From Anisus vortex (taxonomy: Eukaryota > Mollusca > Gastropoda > Planorbidae), in NCBI GenBank assembly GCA_949126835.1, contig OX421497.1:26515612-26579611 (forward strand): a DNA stretch of 64,000 bases, given 5' to 3'. Every line of letters starts with the position of its first letter. Position 1 is the first letter of the stretch. The translations under genes were made by a program, and so were the position numbers. Positions 62,632-64,000 of the stretch are shown in pieces. The notes beneath the pieces were generated by a model, which had not been told where the DNA came from, made no database searches, and worked only from the letters and a program-made list of their open reading frames with translations.

Positions 62632-62817
62632 CCATCCGGTGATCGTTCTGACCAATTGGACATGGCTAGAGTTTTTAAAAACCCATAAACAAATGAACAT
62701 GGGTTCCTAAAGAATGTGAAATAAAGGGGAGATAACTTACGTCACGACATAATTCACTCAATGTTTAGTTTTTAATGCAAAGTGAATCCAAAGCATGGAA
62801 AACACCATGTTCTAGTG

Positions 62818-64000
62818 CAGGGGTAGGCAGCCTAAGACACGCGTGCCACCCTGGCACGCATAACGATTTTCAGTGGCACACGAGAGACCTCCAAGACAAA
62901 ACAACGTATGTTAGCATAATTAATGGGTGCTGAGTGGTGAACTACTTGGGAATCACACTGGAAGTCATTAAGATAAATGCGCTTTTTAGAAGTAAATTGA
63001 GACACTCAATGAGGAGTTTTCTAAACAAAGGCAAAATTTTGAAATTCTTGTAATCATTTTTCCATAAAACACCAAGCCTTACTGGCTTAATCTTACTAAA
63101 AACTACTTAGATCTGGATCTTTTTATAGTAGAGGGATATTGATTATTTTTTCATTTTAATCATCCGATAAATTAGGCATAGAAATGTTACGATTTGCGGG
63201 AAAATCTTATAAGAAGCTGCTTAGGAAAGTCATCTGCTATTGTCAACTGCAACGCGTTCGCTCTACTTTCAGCTTTTGCTTTAATGTATACTAGTAAACA
63301 TATTTTATCGCACATGCAAACTGTTTTAAGCATACAAAGAGGTCATTTACACTTCACAATTCAGTAGTGAGTAAATATGTACCTGACATTGAACAATTAG
63401 CAAAGTGCATTCAAGAACAAGGCGCTCATTAATTGATACATGCTAATTAAATTTAAATAGTTTGTATGCTTATTTCTCTTAATTAATAAGCATTAATATA
63501 TATAATTCTAAAACTCCTTAAATCGACTTTATGAATGGAGAAAAAGTTTATTTACTGCGTAAATTAATTTTATAAATATAATTGCGCATTGAAATAAGAG
63601 CATAATGCTGAATGGGTAGAAAGAAATAATAATTTATAAGTAACACTAGTTATATTACAAAAATTACTCGTTTGGCATCACTAGCATCAAATTGGGTGAC
63701 TTTTATTAAAGGAAGATAATAACCCGTTTTCTTTGCGTTCATATTTCAAATATGTTTATTTTCTGTATTTGTTAAAAAATTACATTAATGTCTAACAATT
63801 TTAAATTATAAAATGATTAAACAATACAAAAAAAATAGAAATGTATATAAATATTATATGACAAAATAACTTTTATTTACATTTCAAAACACCACAATAA
63901 CTACCCAGGCTTTATAACTATATTGTATCTATTCCGTTCAACTTTAATATAATAGTTCATCCTAATAAAAATATTATTAGTGAAGATTTCAGTTAGTTTG
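62818..64000. mobile_element. hAT element, left end only (runs off window)
   Basis: Terminus CAGGGGTAGGCAGCCT followed by ACGCGTGCC, CCTGGCACGC and GAGAGACCTCCAAGA, closely matching the left end of the element at 4224 (GAGAGACCTCCAAGA is identical). Interior AT-rich stretches (ATAATAACCCGTTTTCTTTG at about 63716) also match. The candidate TSD on the left is TTCTAGTG (62810-62817). The right end is outside the window. Confidence 0.75.

Overview
The window is eukaryotic, AT-rich, gene-poor and very repeat-rich. It has spliced genes with GT-AG introns, tRNA-derived SINEs, non-LTR (LINE) remnants, hAT DNA transposons, a Ty3/gypsy-type gag-pol fragment and several satellites. The best-preserved gene is a leucine-rich-repeat GPCR of the GRL101/relaxin-receptor type (GRL101 was described from the pond snail Lymnaea). 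With an Ig-domain secreted-protein gene beside it, this points to a mollusc, most likely a heterobranch or pulmonate snail. The species is inference.

Layout. 1-1950: minus-strand gag and the start of pol of a Ty3/gypsy-like element, cut by the window edge. 3.4-10.9 kb: hAT fragments, including one 869-bp element with a perfect 8-bp target-site duplication (TSD), plus LINE remnants. 11.2-17.4 kb: a plus-strand gene with TATA box and initiator, a 5'UTR exon, a signal-peptide exon, a 24-nt microexon and an Ig-like exon. A 2.1-kb minisatellite fills one intron, and a 17-bp minisatellite sits on the Ig exon's splice donor. 17.4-20.07 kb: AT-rich sequence and a LINE remnant.

20,073-34,699 is the most striking object. 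Two near-identical inverted arms of about 6.35 kb flank a 1.93-kb spacer, and the whole structure abuts a perfect 6-bp direct repeat (GACAGG) on both sides. It therefore looks like a young transposon with giant terminal inverted repeats. Each arm carries a complete four-exon gene for an ICAD/DFF45-like protein (CIDE-N plus DFF45 middle domain, 183 aa) with a possible caspase site in the linker, so one insertion delivers two copies. I see no transposase, integrase or polymerase in it.

34.7-38.3 kb: a second full hAT element with 8-bp TSD and nested SINEs, then GC-rich repeat sequence. 38.37-44.45 kb: the minus-strand LGR gene. I assemble it from three exons: signal peptide, one large exon with a C-type lectin domain, LDLa-like module, LRRs and 7TM, and a short tail exon. 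44.4-47.4 kb: dispersed repeats, a SINE and an LTR-like stretch. 47.58-60.23 kb: a 12.65-kb array of a 17-bp satellite with a 3,893-bp (229-monomer) higher-order period. 60.2-64 kb: a second copy of the SINE plus conserved 3' flank, a CA microsatellite, a possible orphan exon and a hAT copy running off the edge.
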